64,000 nucleotides of DNA from Nyssa sinensis (GCA_008638375.1 CM018048.1:1885142-1949141); one strand, 5' to 3'; positions 45,028-58,480 are shown, counted from the stretch's first letter. The notes: a model not told the origin generated them from the letters alone. Translations and numbers: made by a program.

Positions 45028-48000
45028 CATTCTAGTTCAGTTCTTATGCATTTCAGAGCTTGAGTTCAGTTATATTCTGTATTTTCATTTTGTTGTCTGT
45101 ATCATTTTTTTTTTCGGGGGGACTATAGATATAGCCTGCAGATTATATTAGTCCCTCGTTTGTCCATTCTTTGTAGTGTGTTTTCACTTTGAATTCATAT
45201 TTTGATTATCTTCATAGATCCATATTACTTCCATCTTTTTTCTATTGGTCCGAAAAAACCTATAATCCTACCCTCTTCTTTGGGTGACTTCGATTTCATG
45301 CATGCCACTGGCCTAGACTTAGTCCAGCCAGCAAATTAGACATAGTCCACATAGTTCAAACTAAATGCCTAAACTTTGGTGGAGAAGAAGAAGGACGGGC
45401 ACTGTATGACTACTTGACAATTCAAATTGGATGGTACGTAATAGTTAGGATATTTTCATAATTTTATAAAACTGATGAAATATATAATGATTTTTTTTAT
45501 TGAAGTTATGTGACCTTGCTTGTGTTTAGAGTCAGAAAATTCGTTAAAAATTAGAATCCTTCTTTGTTTAGATTCTAAAATATTATTTTCGAATGACTAA
45601 GATTGTGCTTTTTAAAACTCTAAGTGATTAAATAGGAAGTGGGGATATATAGGATGTCCTTTCAAAACAAACCGCTATATATATATATATAATATTTTAC
45701 TCCTATAAATAATAGTTTTCTAAAAATAAACTATAAATAATAATTTTCACAACTATCAACAACTAGTAATACTGCGCGACAACAGTTGGCATCCTAATAC
45801 TTCTTATGTGAGGTCTAGAGAGTATCACGTGAGCTATTGCTATAAATATCCCTCAACTACCTCATTGATGAGAATGATCAAGAAATGAATGATTTGATCT
45901 AAGTTGATCAAGATTCAGACAAGATAAATTAATTACCTTAACCCCACAAACATACCTAGGAGAGCAAATTTGAGAACTTAGTATGACCAAGATTCCTCGT
46001 ATTGAGAATCTCGTGCTACTTACCTAATGTCGTCCCACTCTTCTAGAATCTCTCTTTGGAATCTCTCTTTGGTTGTAGATCGTCACTACCCTCTCCCTAT
46101 CACTTCTTCTTGAAGGTCCTCTTAGTGTGTGACGTGAAAATTGTACTCACTACATCACTTATACTCATATATCTGATCTACATCATTTTTGTGGCATACT
46201 TAATTAGTTGTACATTCATATATTGGCGACTTCTCTATCCACATGAGGCTTGTCAAGCATTACTTTAAAGTCGTAGTATCTCTTCATGGATGTTATTATA
46301 TAAGAATAAGACATTCCTAGAAGATAGGAGGTTGTAAGAGCATCTCCGATGATACTCTTTGAACCATGATGCTAACTTGTCCACGTGGAGAAGTTAAGGT
46401 GCTTTTGGTGATAACTTGTTGTAGCCAACAAGAAGCTTTGCAATATACATGTTAGCTAATATTAGGTGATGTTTATTTTACTATTATTTGGAGTATCGGT
46501 GAATTAAACTTGATTTTATAGGAATGTGATTGAACAATCAATTTTCTTATGTATATCTCAACAAATATTATTGTTTAATATCTCAACAGATATTTTTCTT
46601 AATATCTCAAAAGTCATATTTTTTATATCTCTGTGCATATTTTTTTTTAAAACTCTCAACAACTCAATTCAGTGGGTGATGAACTTCAGACTGACAAAGT
46701 AAAAAGAACTCAATTTTATCTTTTGTCCCCTGTGGCTGGCCAAACGACTTGCAACAGTTACAATGCATGTTAGCAAGTGACCCAAATAACAGTTGAGTTA
46801 ACAGGAACATTGGACAAAGGAAACGGCTGCTAGCATAGTTTGTCTTACACTAACATGTTCTCTGACAAGAACATTGTGAATCCTCTTGGATCCTTTATTG
46901 AGTTATCTATAAAAACAAGAAGCTAGAGCTATACAAAAAAGAAGCTCTTTTGTTTTTCAGATTTGATTTCCGTATAACTTTCTCGTCATCCGAATAGGCC
47001 AAATGTCTCTTATTCATAAGCTCATGCGTATAACTCTTATCAATGGTACACATCCTTAAGGTCCATTAAAATATGTAACTAATGATCCAAATAGTAATTT
47101 GAAATTTACCAAGCCATACTGCATATAATAATTTGAGTTTTTAACCAGATTTAAACCCACAATAATGTATTAAATTATGAACACACTTTTTTTTTTTGTT
47201 TTATTAAAATTTCCAATGGTATTAAGTAATGGCAAAAGCAAATCTTTGGCTTAAGGACAAAAATAAAAATGAAAAAAAATAGAATTTAGAGTTCTTGTGA
47301 AAACATAAAAAATTTGAAGAATAATTCTCAATTCATTAAGAAATTTAATAAAAAATAGTGACAAAAATAACATTTTCAAAATTTCAGAGGCCATTTTGTT
47401 TGCATTCGTTGTTCAGTGGAAAATCCAAAAATTTTTTTTAGGGAAGTTGAAATTACGGGTATTGAAATTTAGGAAGATTCATATAAATATATAAAAAAAT
47501 TTGGGAAGCCAAGCCCAATTTTGTTAAAATATTTTCAAAAAAATAATTAAAAAAAAATACAATATTAAAATTTTGGTAGGGTCATGCCGCCTTTGTCTCC
47601 CTCGGATCTGCCTCTTTTGCCATTAGAATTTAGTAGTCATGCTATATAAATTTATTCACTTTATATTCCATCTTCTGACATTAAGCCACATGGTGAATTT
47701 AGTTCTTCATTTTTTGAGTAAACAATATTTGTGTAAAATGCAAGGTCCAAGTTAACTCTGCCCATTCTAAAACAGAATAATTGTTTCAGTTTTAACGAGC
47801 GATATGTGGAATACAAAGCCATTTTTACACCTTTTTTTTTTTTTTTTCTGTACAATAACGAGGGAGGAAACCTAATTACTATTAATATGTGTGTTACTAA
47901 AAAATCGAACTCACACTAACTGAGTGGAGAGTTGACACTCATAACATTAAGGTAGGATATTGGTTTTATCATTACTATAGACTCCATATTTTAAAATTTC

Positions 48001-48262
48001 TCGACGATGTCTTTTGTAACAAGGGTGGGATCAACGCTAACAAAGTCCTAAAAATGCAGCAATTGCCACTTACAAAAACGTTGAGTGCCTAAGGTCAGCG
48101 TACCTCTTCGCCCCATGGTCAGTAATGTAACCTTTATGCTGTTACCCATGTCCTTCACAGCCAAGTGTGGTGTAGCCAATTGCAGCTCGTTGAAATGTGC
48201 TAAGGTGTTCTTAAAAGAGATAACGGGATGCACCGGGGTAGGGACGCCTTGATAATAGCTGT
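45028..48262. other. Intergenic DNA downstream of the LEA_2 gene
   Basis: No gene is supported in 3.2 kb. GAGCATCTCCGATG at about 46340 resembles the start of a common plant MITE type, but its other end was not found. 47200-47640 is A-rich and featureless. Confidence 0.45.
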
Positions 48263-48379
48263 AGACATCTCATTTTGTTACCCTTGATTGTATTGTGATG
48301 GTTTTGTCATTTTTAAGAAGTTACTATGATATTTTCCACCATTGGGTATTTTAGTAATTTCACATTTTACCTCTAAGAA

Positions 48380-48740
48380 AATTTTGGTCATTTTCTCCCC
48401 CTAAGGGTATTTTGGACATTGTTTCCCTTAAGGGAATTTCGTTCAGTTTTTCCCTTAATGATATTTTGGTCATTTCAAACCCCGAGGGTATTTTGGTCAT
48501 TTTGGCACATTTCGGCCCTTGGGGGTATTTTGGTCATTTGGTGCAATTTGACCTCAAGGATATTTTGGTCATTCCATATATCCTTGAATTTTATGGGTAA
48601 TTTGGTAATTTCTAGAGATTTTCCAATTCTTAGGAGTATTTCAATAACTTTGATGCCATTTTGCCAAGGCATTTTAGTAATTTTGTCACAATCCTACCCC
48701 ACGGGTCATTTTGGTCATTTGAGGGTATTTATGTAATTTC
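48380..48740. repeat. Degenerate array of the motif TATTTTGGTCATTT
   Basis: The phrase GGTATTTTGGTCATTT or a close variant (gatattttggtcatt, taatttggtaattt) recurs about a dozen times at irregular spacing of about 20-45 bp. It gives overlapping open frames on both strands with no domain. It sits in the U3 part of the LTR region above. Confidence 0.65.
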
Positions 48741-49579
48741 CTTAACATTTTACCCTTAAAAGGGTAATTTGGTAATTGTAGCCCTTATGGTCAATTTGGG
48801 TTTTATGTGCCTTCAAGGCAATTTGGTCAATTTTATATCCCCAAATTCCTTACTAAATTAGGGACAATTTGGTAATTTTGAATGATAATTATTTTTTTAT
48901 TATTATTGCTTAAAAATTGTATTTCTTGTGCATTATGACTTGCCTTTATTATTCCTTGAAAGTTGCCTTGTTCATTAAGACTTCCCATTATCATTATTAG
49001 GACTTTTCTTTATAGCTCCTTAGAAATTGCCTTTCTTGCTTATTAAAACTTATCAATATTGCTTTCTTACACTTCAAGGCTTAATCTAAGCCTCTATGAG
49101 ACTGATTGTGAGTCATTAGATCAAACATCCATATTTACCTATAAATAAAGCCTCTTAGCCACCAAGAAGGGGACCTGAAATTCAAGAGCCAGAGCGTTGG
49201 TACAATACCTCTCTCTTTTATATTTTTGAGACTTTGCCCTATGTAAGTTAAAGCTCTGCCCTACACAAGCCAGAGTACTGCACAAGTGACAATAAAAAAT
49301 CAAGGAGTTCAAGCCTAAGCGTTGTCTGATTCACCACAAGTAATCAAGTATGCTCCCTAAACCTTTTTCTCTTGCCTGATTCATCATATTCTATCATTCT
49401 TGATAGAAACGGTTGAATCGAAGAACTTAATTGTCTCTGAATTCATTATCTAAATGAATACGTAGGAAGACTTCAAGCTTAAGAATAATCATCGCTTTCC
49501 CCTTTCCCATTTCATTATTTTATTTGCTCTTCTCTTACTCTTTACTTTCTTACTCGAGTCACTATCTTCTATTCCCATT

Positions 49580-50950
49580 TGTTAGCTCTAAAGGTTTTCA
49601 ACCAAGGACGTCTCAGTAATTTTGATGATCACAAAACATTATCCAATGGATTAATGTTTTATTCAAGTGACAATGCAAATAGGTCATCTAGGTTAAAAAA
49701 GATTGTTGACCAAGAAAATGACAAAAGTCCATCAAACTAAAACATTCCATTTAAGAATATGTTACAAAGCAAAGATCAAAACAAGTAGAATGATCTCATG
49801 ATGATTCAAGCAAATTGGACACACTCAAGCCCAATAATTCAAGTGAAGACTTTCATTTTCTTTATTTGGGATTTTGAGTGACGTTAGGATTAGATTGATC
49901 ATTGGTCGTAAGCTTTTACTATTTACTATGATCATCTAAGAACTAACCTTAAATGATTTTTTAAAACAAAATATTGCCATAACTTAAGTTTTAAAATAAC
50001 AAAAGGTTTTGATAAATGTGCACTAAGACAGATAAGCTAGAAGACACTCATCATCTAAACCAGTCGACCAGTTCATAGAATCAGTCGACTGATTCTTAAA
50101 GCTTATTTGTTACACTAATCAAACCTGTCGACTAATCTTAAGAACTAGTTGACTGAGTGATGTTTTACAAAATAGCCTAAAGACTCACTGTCCAAATCAG
50201 TCGACCTCTAAGGAGATTCAGTCGAGTAACCTTTAAAACAAAAATTAGTATACAAACAAAACCATTTGAATGATTCATCGAACTAGTAGATTGATTCTGT
50301 CGATTTGGCAATCGCAAATTTAGATTTTGAATAGACAAAAAGGGGGGAAATGACTCCTTTTGAAAAGTAACAAACATATACTTTAAAAGGCTATAAATAA
50401 AGGTTCTCTAGGGCTTTCTAAGCTATCACTTACAAGCCTACACTTTCACATCTTTGTTATTGACTTTAGATCTAACATCTTCTAAATCTAGATCTGAAAG
50501 TTATACTTATCTTAAATACTCACAACCTACACCTGATCTATTTATAGAGAGTGAATATCTTATTGCACCAAAATTACTCTAGAAGATAGTGCTATTTGGT
50601 AAACATCTTTGTATCATCTTATTGCGATGAGAGTTGTGGGTAGGTGTTACCTAGTGAGGTAAAATGGTATATTTTGCTGGGATAACAGGCATGCGGTTTT
50701 TGGTTTGTAAATGTTTGATCTTTACCAGCAAGGAGGTCACAATAGTGGAAAAACTCAAGTAGGGATACTTGAGTCGAGGACGTAGAAAGTTTTTCAAACC
50801 TCGTACAACTGTTGTATTTGCTCTCTTTCTTTCTCTTTTTTTATTTATTATGCATTTACAACTTTCATTTTTAAAGATCTAAAAGAAACCAATATTTGTA
50901 AAATACCCTATTCACCCACCAGCCATCTAGGGTAAATATTTGGATAACAC
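49580..50950 (+). mobile_element. Probable Copia-type LTR with GTCGAC palindromes
   Basis: After a possible TGTTAGC start it reads AATTTTGATGATCACAAAAC, a phrase typical of plant Copia LTRs. It then has a run of CAGTCGAC-type motifs (50060-50310), a TATA box (GGCTATAAATAAAGG, about 50390) and an end near TTGGATAACACA (50938-50950). No target-site duplication was found, so the ends are approximate. Confidence 0.4.
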
Positions 50951-51639
50951 AATTGATAGAAATGAGTGATGGGTGTTAGCCCATTACCTCACCTCATTTT
51001 CTCATAGATAAGAGTGAGAGGGGTAACCCATCGACTTCTATCATTATTAATAGGAGCAGACGATAAGCATTTTCAAGCTTTCTTTTTATTATGTCATTTA
51101 TTTTTCTTTATTCATTCATGCAATAATTATTTTCTCCCATATTCTTTCTTTTTATTTATATTGTGCAATAGAAGCCTTGCAGATGAACACCTGAGGATGG
51201 TCCATTTGGACCAGGCGGATGGATGCCTAACACCTTCCTATCTAGTAACTTAGCTCATAGACTTAGAATTTTTTAGTTTTCTTATAGGTTAGTTTTCTTT
51301 ATTTCATAACTCATTTTAAGGGATTTAGAATGTAACTAGGACCAAAGCGGTGTAATTCTAAATTTTTCTTTGCTATTTCCTTTCACACGTATTCTTAATG
51401 GGTTGTAACCGGGTTTACTTGTTTATTTCTCAAAAATAAGATGACAACTCATCTTTTTCTTTCATGTGCGCATTCAAGGTGTTTCTTTCCATTTTCAAGG
51501 AAGGGATAACTGGGATTTGTTCAATAATAACGCTTATGATAGCCAAACTTCCTCGCAACCCTATAAGGCCTATAGCTAACCCCTCACTTTCCAAATTTTG
51601 TGATGAAAATGAAAGTGCAAGAAGAACATAAAAAGATCC

Positions 51640-54600
51640 ATCAGAAGATTATGGGGCTTCCTCTCGACTACTGCAGGCTCACCATAAGATCCCCGCAAAT
51701 GGGGTAAAACCCTAGGTTTTCCCCACCGGCAAGAAAATAGTATGGGGATGGAAAAAAAAATACTCATCCTTGTTTAAAAACTTGAAAAGACGTTTCTGAG
51801 ATCCCTTGCCTTTCCGCCAAAGCTTGGGGTAACAACCCCCTTCAAAAACTATTAAGAACATACCTTCCTTCTGAGCGACACTAGTCTTCCACGACCATGT
51901 CTAATCTTATGTAAACACGACCCAAAAATAGGGGGTCAAAGGCTAACCATTTACCTTGGGCAAGATGGACGGCGACGGGGAGGGCTTTAGCATTGATGCA
52001 GTCTTCAGGAGGAATTTCCAGAACGTAACTAGCCAATCGATAGATGACGTAGGCAACTTGCTAGTAGGCCTTGTTGAAATTTAGCAATCTTTGCAAAGTC
52101 ATAGTCATGAAAGAAGTACCTTAGACACACTGCGAAGTTTGCTTTCCTCTCGCCATCTTAGGTAAATTCCCTCGCAAAGTTTGCAGCAAGGGGCATAAAC
52201 TTTCAAAAGGAATCCAATGCTCTTTGTAATACCCCGACCCGAGATACCGGGTCACATGACACGTATTACGAGAAAAAGAAAATTTTATATATATAATTTT
52301 TTTTTAATTTAATAATTAATTAATTAAGGTATAAGAAATATATATTAATTAATTAATATATGTATATGTATAAAGTGAAATATGTATGTATGTATATGAA
52401 AGCATGTATGTATGTAAGTATGTATATGAATAAAGCAAAAAAAAAATGTAAAAGTGTGAACAATGTGTGAATGGTGTGTGTGTGTGTCGGCTGGTGTGTG
52501 TGTGTTATCTTGTATATATGTGTATATGTATATATATGTATATATTATATGTATAAATATCACAAAAATTTAATGTAAAGCAAAAAACTTGGGAAGAACA
52601 AAATTAATGAGAAGTGAGGGCTATGTAGGGCTACGAATCAGAAAGAAGAGAGAGAGAACGGAGAGAGAGAGAATGGAGGAGAGAGAGAGGTCGGTTGCCT
52701 CTTCTTTAAAAGGAACAAGCATGGATTGCATGCTTGTTTTGTAAGAAAAGAAAAGCTAAGGAACCGAAGGAGAAGAAGAGGAAGAAAACCAGAAAGAAAA
52801 GACATAGAACCCACGACCAAAAAGGTGAGAAATGTTCAAAGTTATCATTTTCTCTTTCTAGAATTTTGATTGATAGGAACTGTTTTTGAGTTGTTTATAT
52901 ACGTAGGATGTTATATATATGTCTAAGAATCTTATCAAGCATGAAATTAGAACTTGGAAACAGTCAAAAACATGTAACCCACGAACAACCGCCATTAAAG
53001 GACCTTGCTCAAGCAGGTCTGAATCGAGTTCCATCAAAATGGTTTTGGCTTACCAAAACCTCAAACAGAGACTAAGAGGGTTTTAAAAACCCTAATACGC
53101 GATCAAAAATCAAAAGAAAAACCCTCCAAATATCGAGTTGCAGGTTACGGGTTTGAAACCCAAACCTCTAAACTCTGTGTTTAATCCACCTTATTGAATG
53201 GGAACTGAATCCTCATGAAGAGGGGATCAAAATAAGCCCAACTTTGTGAAAAATGAACAAGAAATGAGCATGAACCGTGGTATTACAGGTTTAGCTATCG
53301 CGACCTAAACTGAGCCTCTAAGCTATATTCGAAGCTTCAAATCGATATAAAAGTATGCCATAAAGTGTTAGGAAGTATTTGGAAAAGAAAACAGAGAAAA
53401 TGGATTTGAAAAATATCACGAAATTGGACTGTAAGAAACTAGGGTTTTGCAGTGAACAGTGTCGACTTCGTGGGGAAGATGACACTGTTCGGGTCGGGTC
53501 GGGTCGGATTCGGTTACAAGTCCGGGTCGAACCAGATCCAACGGTCAGGTTATGTAAACGGTGACGTTTTGTTTTAATGTTTTAAAACATTAGGGCTGAC
53601 GTCATCATGACGTTAGCATTATGTCAAGAACCGGCCAGACCGGTTGGTTTGTAACTGAACCGGACCGGTTCACTTAAAACTTGACCGAACCCTTTGGTTT
53701 TCTAATTTATTTAAAAAATAAATAAACCAACACTTTTGTTATTTACGGATTGACCCCAACTGTTTTGGGAAATCCCACTGTGGCCCAACTAATGAAGATT
53801 TTGTGCAATTAAGCCCCTGAAAAATAATTAAATAATTAATTTAATTATTTAATAAATAAAGTTAAATTACTATTTTACCCTTGGGTCATAAATAGAGCAA
53901 ATGAAGTCCAAATTAAGTATATTAATAGTGTATTTTTACTATTTTGGACATTCTGAGACCAATGGTAGGGTCCGTTTTCCGAGACGGAGCCCGAAAAATA
54001 AAGTCACGTAAGGGATAAATGACCAAAATACCCCTTAATCAAAATTAATAAGTCATTAGTGTATTCTTACTATCTCGGACCTTCTGAGTCCAATGGTGAG
54101 GTCTAAATTACGAAACGAAGTACGAAAAAATATAACACGTAAAACGGTAAATGTCTATTTTACCTTTTTACATGTAAAAGTCCAAATTAAATTTTAGGAA
54201 AGCCTAAACTGACTTTCTTGGACACTTCGGACTCAATGGTAGAGTCTATTCGCCCAAAAGAAATGTCTAAAATAAAAAGACATAAAATTTGATGAATAGA
54301 ATCTGTCAGATGACTATAAATTAAAGTAATGCCAAAGTACTAATCTACGGTATATACGAGAACATGAATTACGAAAAGACACGACAACACATCAACTTTA
54401 GAATAAAATTTCTAACTCATAAGTTGTTCTTAGGTGATAAACATGGAAGCGCAATCAAAGAAATTCACCATCATGAATAAAGCCTAAAGGGCTAAAGATC
54501 CCAAGCAACAAGCTTTCATGAAAGACCTATTGTGGCAACAAAAGGTAATTGAAAGGCACATAAGAATCGCCAAGGCCACTGAGGTGATTTCGGTTAGGCC

Positions 54601-56847
54601 CTTTATGCATAAATCACCCACCAGGGAAATGGTAGCTGAGGCTAGGAAAAAGAAGGAGGAAGCAAAGAAAAGAAAAGAGGAAGAAAAAGAAAATACCGAA
54701 ACCTTAAGCGAGTGGGTCAAAAGGTAATGCGTGTTTCTAGTCATTCTATACGATACCACTATAAGATAAGTTGTAGTTAACTTATGTAGTAAAGGAAAAA
54801 GTTAAGTTTAGTTAATTAATTTCATTATGAAATTTATGAGTCTTTTTCTAAATTGTTTAGGATAAGGGCTGATAAGGGCAAGACTCCGCAGTAGGGTCTA
54901 CGGTATATGAGGTGAGTAACCCTACATTCGAAGTGGAGATTTTACTTCACAAATTTCAATGAAGTTTTGAGTTCAAGTTATGAAAAGTATTTGAATATCG
55001 AATTCAGATTTCATATGTCTTTTGTTTTAAATTACTCTGCTCAGATAACAGATTTATTTACAGTCCTTTTTAAATATGCCTTAGCATGTTTGAGTTTTTA
55101 TTGCAAAATCTCTGAGATATATTCTGAATTCGTATATTCTAAGAATTGAAAGTTCTATTATAAAGTTAGATACCTTATATTTGAATGCTCTTGAATAGTA
55201 TTTATGAGAAGAAGTCATGAGATAAAAGTAGTTTTCTTGAAATACAAGATAACTGTGCATAAGCACGAGACGGGGTATTGGAGTTCGCAAGGGACTCTAT
55301 TATCCTATGGAGCCGACAAGCTTTTGGGTTCTACGGAACTCAATGAATTGTCAAATGTCTGGTAGCAGGATCTAATCCCACAGGCAAAGAGATATCTCGA
55401 CAAGAGTAAAACGGGAGTCTGGTTCGAAACAGATTCCAAGAGTAAAAGTAAGAAGAAAAGATATTTGAAAATGAAAGTAGATTTTAAATCCTCATTTTCA
55501 TATTTACATGTTTGAGTTCACATATACTCTATTTAAAGAAGAACACATTTTTAGCTTGAACACTTTACATGTTCCAGAGTTACGAGTTTTATGGATGCAT
55601 ATATTTTGTATTCAGAGTTACAAGTTTTATATTAAAAGCATATGTTAGCTTGAATGTTTTAAATGTTTCAAAGCTATGAGTTTATGGAATGCATATATGT
55701 TCTGTGTTCAAAAGATACGAACAATTGACAGTGATTGATTTATAAACTCTTATGTACAAAATCACTGCTAATTGAAAACCCCATGACGAATGTTGGAATT
55801 GCTCACAAGCTTAGATTAGCTTACCCGGACTTTGTTCGGACCCCCCTTTCAGGTGATTGATAGCAGTTAAGTTTTGAAGACGGTGCGTTGCCGGCTTATG
55901 GAGATTTGATTAGCTGATCCCTTTTGATGTTATGTAATGTTTAATAGTACTTATGTTTCAGATACAATATGATAATATGTATAAACCCTACAGGGTAACT
56001 GATATAAGTTTGTAATATTTTAGTTATGCTTTGATCGTATAACCATGTGTATGCATATGTTAGAGAGGCAGTATCGGGCGGTGTGCTTAAATTTTAAATA
56101 AGAAAAGAAAAAGTTTTCACGCTTCCGCAAAACACAGGCAGCACCGCCGTCCGATACTGTTGCTTACAGGACCGTTCCGCCCAATGGCCCCCGGGCCTGA
56201 GGGTGGCGGGTCACGATCCGAGGATCTGCACAGGGTGGATTTCGGGTCGTGACACTCTTCGTTCTTCATTGGTTACCTTTGAAGAAAAAAATCTGTCACT
56301 CACATTAATGGAAGATGCATTATGGTACTCACATCCTCTAGAGTAGGAGTAAACTCTTTCCAAGCAGTTAGAAAAGTGTGGGAGTACCTATTCCACTAAG
56401 AGATGAGCATCACCAAACTCTTATTATCTTTTTGCAACTCAACTCGCTACAAGTGTGAATCAACTACAAAATCTTGGCCCTTTCCAAGTTCACTCGGTGT
56501 ATGTCATTAGAGAGTATGTGGTTGGTCCACTTCGCCCATCTACTAATAGGCCCCGAATTGGCTTAAAAGAATATGGGGAAAAGGGAAATTCCCCATTTCT
56601 CTATGGAAACGAAAACGAAATCAACCGAGACCGTGATTGTCTCACCCTTCTCCCTATTTTATTCAATTAATAGAAGGGCATCATAACTCAAGGCCTTTTC
56701 AAGATTGAGCAGAAGTTCCCCTATCATGGTTCATAGTTTGTCTTGTTTGGGATCGCTAAAAAATGGGGCCCTTCACCATTCGGTTATAGGAGGAAGAGAT
56801 AGAATCTTCCCATCAACAAGCATAATGCCCTCTAATTGAGCAGCCAT
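51640..56847 (-). pseudogene. Decayed plant-mobile-domain-like reading frame, split by a solo LTR
   Basis: Short minus-strand pieces read like a plant mobile domain (PMD) protein. At 56368-56300 TAWKEFTPTLEDVSTIMHLP is followed by a stop. At about 52050-51957 'YVIYRLASYVLEIPPEDCIN...LPVAVHLAQG' fits the PMD pattern of a leucine-rich segment ending V-F-P-x-A-x-x-L-A-x-G. At about 51930-51890 LFLGRVYIRLDMVVED follows. A possible start, MAAQLEGIMLVDGKILSLPP, is at 56847. Stops and frame changes separate the pieces, and the 4-kb solo LTR lies between them. The family call rests on memory of consensus style, not on a search. Confidence 0.35.
52225..56254 (+). mobile_element. Solo LTR, 4.03 kb, Del/Tekay-like, perfect CTCTT duplication
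   Basis: It starts TGTAATACCCCGACCCGAG and ends GGGTCGTGACA. CTCTT lies at 52220-52224 and 56255-56259, a perfect 5-bp target-site duplication. It is homologous to the solo LTR at 5424-9526 in the same orientation: same 5' start type, the gcaggtctgaa block (53011-53024), and the GC-rich tail with CCGCCGTCCG and CCCCCGGGCCTGAGGGTGG. There is no internal domain or coding ORF. The 91- and 69-codon ORFs near 54484-54759 overlap on opposite strands in an A/G-rich stretch and are not credible. Confidence 0.78.
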
Positions 56848-57271
56848 GGTTGAAGCTAAGAAAAGAAGTGTTTAATGTAGAAACATAAGGTTACAAAATC
56901 AACGCAAAGCCCCAAAGGATTTAAAAACAATAGAAAGAGGCAAGTGAAATTCCTTGAAGAATCTTTATAGCCAGATGCAACTATGCCCATGATTAAGATA
57001 AGTCAAGAGCCACAATATCCCAAAACGGGACGTGACCCTTCACTTTTTCTACAACACAACTTCCTAAAAAGATATGTGACCCTTTAATATTTCTTGGCAA
57101 CTAACATGTTTGAAATTGGTCAATAAGTGCCATATCACTAGGGGAAATAATTATAAAAGTTGCCTTAAAAAAATGGGGCAATATAATGACCACCAACGTT
57201 ATCAAGAAAACTAACCAAAGTGTAGAAGAAAATTATTCATCCTTTGTGCGTCAGACTCACCATTTCAATAT

Positions 57272-57292
57272 ATATATATATATATATATATA
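57272..57292. repeat. (TA)n microsatellite
   Basis: About ten TA units. Confidence 0.85.
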
Positions 57293-57418
57293 ATGCGTAA
57301 AGATCTAGTACGCAGGGGGGAAAAATATAGATAGTGGAAAATACAATGTTCCACCGTGTGTCACGTGGACACCACATGGCACCCCATTAGAATGGTCATC
57401 CAAAAAAGCAAGCTCCAT

Positions 57419-57780
57419 GGGGTATAGTGACATGTCCTTGCACATCAGAGTCATGCGGACACAAGATTCTTGTATGGAAGAGAAGTTTATTGAAGAACTC
57501 CATCAGTCGAAAGTTTTGCACAGAGTTATAGAAGCTCTACGGGGTACAATGACGCGTCCCTACACAACAGAGTTATGTAGGCACAAAAGTTATGAGGAAT
57601 AGAAGTTTCCTGAAGAACTCCACCTACTGGAAGTTTCGTGCAGAGTTACACAAGCTTCACGGGGTACAATGATGCATCCTTGCATGATAGAGTCACACAG
57701 ACACAAGAGGTGTGAGGAAGAGAAGTTTCTTGAATGACTCTATCTGTTAGAAGTTCTGCGCATGACCGTCTCATTAGGGA
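57419..57780. repeat. Tandem array, three units of 120-122 bp
   Basis: Units start with GGGGTA at 57419, 57541 and 57661. Each reads in order 'ggggtacaatga', 'tccttgca..agagt', 'acacaaga', 'agaagtttcttgaagaactc' and 'gaagttttgc.cagagttac'. Units have diverged by many substitutions. A 61-codon ORF starts in unit one but is not kept open through the array. Confidence 0.75.
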
Positions 57781-58480
57781 TGCCCAAAAGTGTTAGGGAC
57801 AAGTCTTGGGAGACTTCTTAATACAAGATACTCGGGGTATTATGACATGGTGGATTAGGTATGAGGATTTCCAAAGTACCTTAAATTAAATATGAAAGTA
57901 ACAAAGCCCACTCCGTATTTAATGAAACAATATTTTGATTTGACTTAGGGACATAGGTTTATGACTTTCATTAATGGCATCTAAAAGAAATAATAGCCAG
58001 GGATCAATTATTAGTTAAAAATGAGAGACCATGTAGCAATATGGAACCTTTTCCCGTCTAAAGCCAAGAGTCTTGGCACGTGCTCCTTTGGCTATAAATA
58101 AGGCAAAGATTCCTAAACAAAAGGAATATGGGAGAATAATATAGAGACAAGAATTTAATAAGCTTGGACTCCATCAAGAAAGACTATCATTAATATCATA
58201 GGAAGAACATTCTGAATCTCTCCCCTTACTCATTGGCAATCAATGAAGGAAAAGGGGTAAGGCACATTAAATTTGTCTATGTTTTTCCTAGAATCCTATA
58301 TCCTTAGTCAGTTCATTAATTCCTTCCTAAAACCACTTCACATTTCAGTGTCATGAACGATGTACTTACTGCTCTCTAACATACCCCCATAACCTTTCCA
58401 TTGGGATCATATACGTTCCCTAACGTACTATATTTCTCATCACACACAGGAGGTCACCCATGACCATCTATACTAATTGT
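57781..58480 (+). mobile_element. LTR-like promoter region
   Basis: GGCTATAAATAAGGC (about 58090) looks like an LTR TATA box downstream of the tandem array. A leader-like stretch follows it. With the array as U3 this resembles another decayed LTR. Ends and duplication were not found. Confidence 0.3.

Larger units (their letters stand above)
48263..51560 (+). mobile_element. Decayed Ty3/gypsy LTR region with a nested insertion
   Basis: It starts with TGTAGACATCTCATTTTG, a start I associate with plant gypsy LTRs. It has a TATA box (CTATAAATAAAGC, about 49140), and near 51210-51240 the phrase GGATGCCTAACACCTTCC that typically lies near the 3' end of such LTRs. No target-site duplication could be fixed. 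49580-50950 interrupts it. There is no intact ORF. Confidence 0.45.
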
